A stretch of DNA of 6,279 nt, taken from assembly GCA_002339725.1 (NCBI GenBank), contig DDKN01000048.1:1-6279 (forward strand), written 5' to 3'. The notes under the pieces were generated by a model. It was not told the origin of the DNA and did not search any database. It saw only the letters and a list, made by a program, of their open reading frames with translations. This document shows positions 6,158-6,279 of the stretch, piece after piece (the stretch's first letter is position 1; every line of letters starts with the position of its first letter). The DNA is from Thiobacillus sp. UBA2597 (lineage in GTDB: Bacteria > Pseudomonadota > Gammaproteobacteria > Burkholderiales > Thiobacillaceae). A program made the translations under genes and the position numbers.

Positions 6158-6221
6158 GTTTTGGTTCCGGCCGCCACTTCGTGGCTTAACTTTGCTGCGC
6201 AAAGTTAGCCTGCACCGGAAT
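6158..6221 (+). repeat. Structured repeat element, copy 2 (three-stem fold)
   Basis: The copy begins with TTTTGGTTCCGGCCGCC at 6159. The closing stem is GTTCCGG (6164-6170) with CCGGAAT (6215-6221), counting one G-T pair. Hairpin two is GCCAC/GTGGC with loop TTC (6173-6185). Hairpin three is TAACTTTGC/GCAAAGTTA with loop TGC (6187-6207), followed by GCC. Compared with copy 1 on the opposite strand, CGGCCGCC, GGCTTAAC, the TGC loop, TTAGCC and the CCG of the closing stem are kept. The stem interiors differ in a base-pair-preserving way. It lies in the 160 bp after rsgA, which hold no credible gene. Confidence 0.75.
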
Positions 6222-6262
6222 GAGCTACTCAGGCCAATGCTTAATGGCGCTTCGATAGTTCA

Positions 6263-6279
6263 TTTTGGTTCCGGCCGCC
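6263..6279 (+). repeat. Structured repeat element, start of copy 3 (cut by window end)
   Basis: The last 17 bases, TTTTGGTTCCGGCCGCC, are identical to 6159-6175, 104 bp upstream and in the same orientation. The window stops inside the first arm of hairpin two, so whether the rest of the element follows is unknown. The 41 bp between the end of copy 2 and this point show only a short GCCA/TGGC stem. Confidence 0.65.

Noticed and set aside
6011..6208. 65-codon frame extending past the rsgA end.
   Set aside because: It mostly overlaps rsgA in another frame, runs into the structured repeat and has no ribosome site or recognisable product.
6158..6279. CRISPR array start (repeat spaced at 104 bp).
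   Set aside because: Only one and a fraction of units are seen. The unit is too long and too strongly folded for a CRISPR repeat, and no cas gene is in view.

Overview
The window looks like a piece of a GC-rich proteobacterial chromosome. A betaproteobacterium of the Rhodocyclales or Nitrosomonadales kind is the best guess. The reasons are the order orn / M48 peptidase / pterin dehydratase / rsgA, the sequence style of the Orn and dehydratase proteins, and the type of intergenic repeats. This placement is inference from recall; no search was run. The window holds five complete housekeeping genes on two divergent units, plus an unusually structured set of intergenic repeats on the right-hand side.

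Left half, minus strand: orn (oligoribonuclease, 3228 to 2680) is followed after 99 bp by glgP (alpha-glucan phosphorylase with an N-terminal DUF3417 domain, 2580 to 25). A heptamer tandem repeat starts one base after the glgP stop and runs off the window edge. Right half, plus strand: a Ste24-type M48 membrane metallopeptidase (3300-4559) is followed after 33 bp by phhB (pterin-4a-carbinolamine dehydratase, 4593-4934). After a 303-bp non-coding stretch comes rsgA (30S assembly GTPase, GTG start, 5238-6119). The 71-bp orn/M48 gap must hold both divergent promoters; an extended -10 element is visible for the rightward unit. The genes serve different processes: RNA-fragment turnover, glycogen breakdown, membrane proteolysis, pterin recycling and ribosome maturation. 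The neighbourhood therefore looks like conserved synteny, not one pathway. The orn/rsgA proximity is also known from E. coli.

The non-coding stretch 4935-5237 holds three things. First, a second, out-of-frame copy of the last 50 bp of phhB lies 137 bp downstream of the real one. Its differences within the last 44 bp are almost all synonymous, which resembles the attL/attR scar of an element integrated into a gene 3' end. Second, between the two copies sits an inverted, foldable element of about 66-78 bp. Third, a CCCTCACCC/CCCTCTCCC-type repeat and overlapping alternative hairpins lie directly before the rsgA start.

Downstream of rsgA (6158-6221) lies a relative of the phhB element in the opposite orientation, and the first 17 bp of a third copy begin 104 bp later at the window end. 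The two full copies share unpaired or loop sequence but differ in their stems by compensatory changes, and both fold into the same three-stem shape. This structured repeat family is the most interesting unexplained signal in the window.
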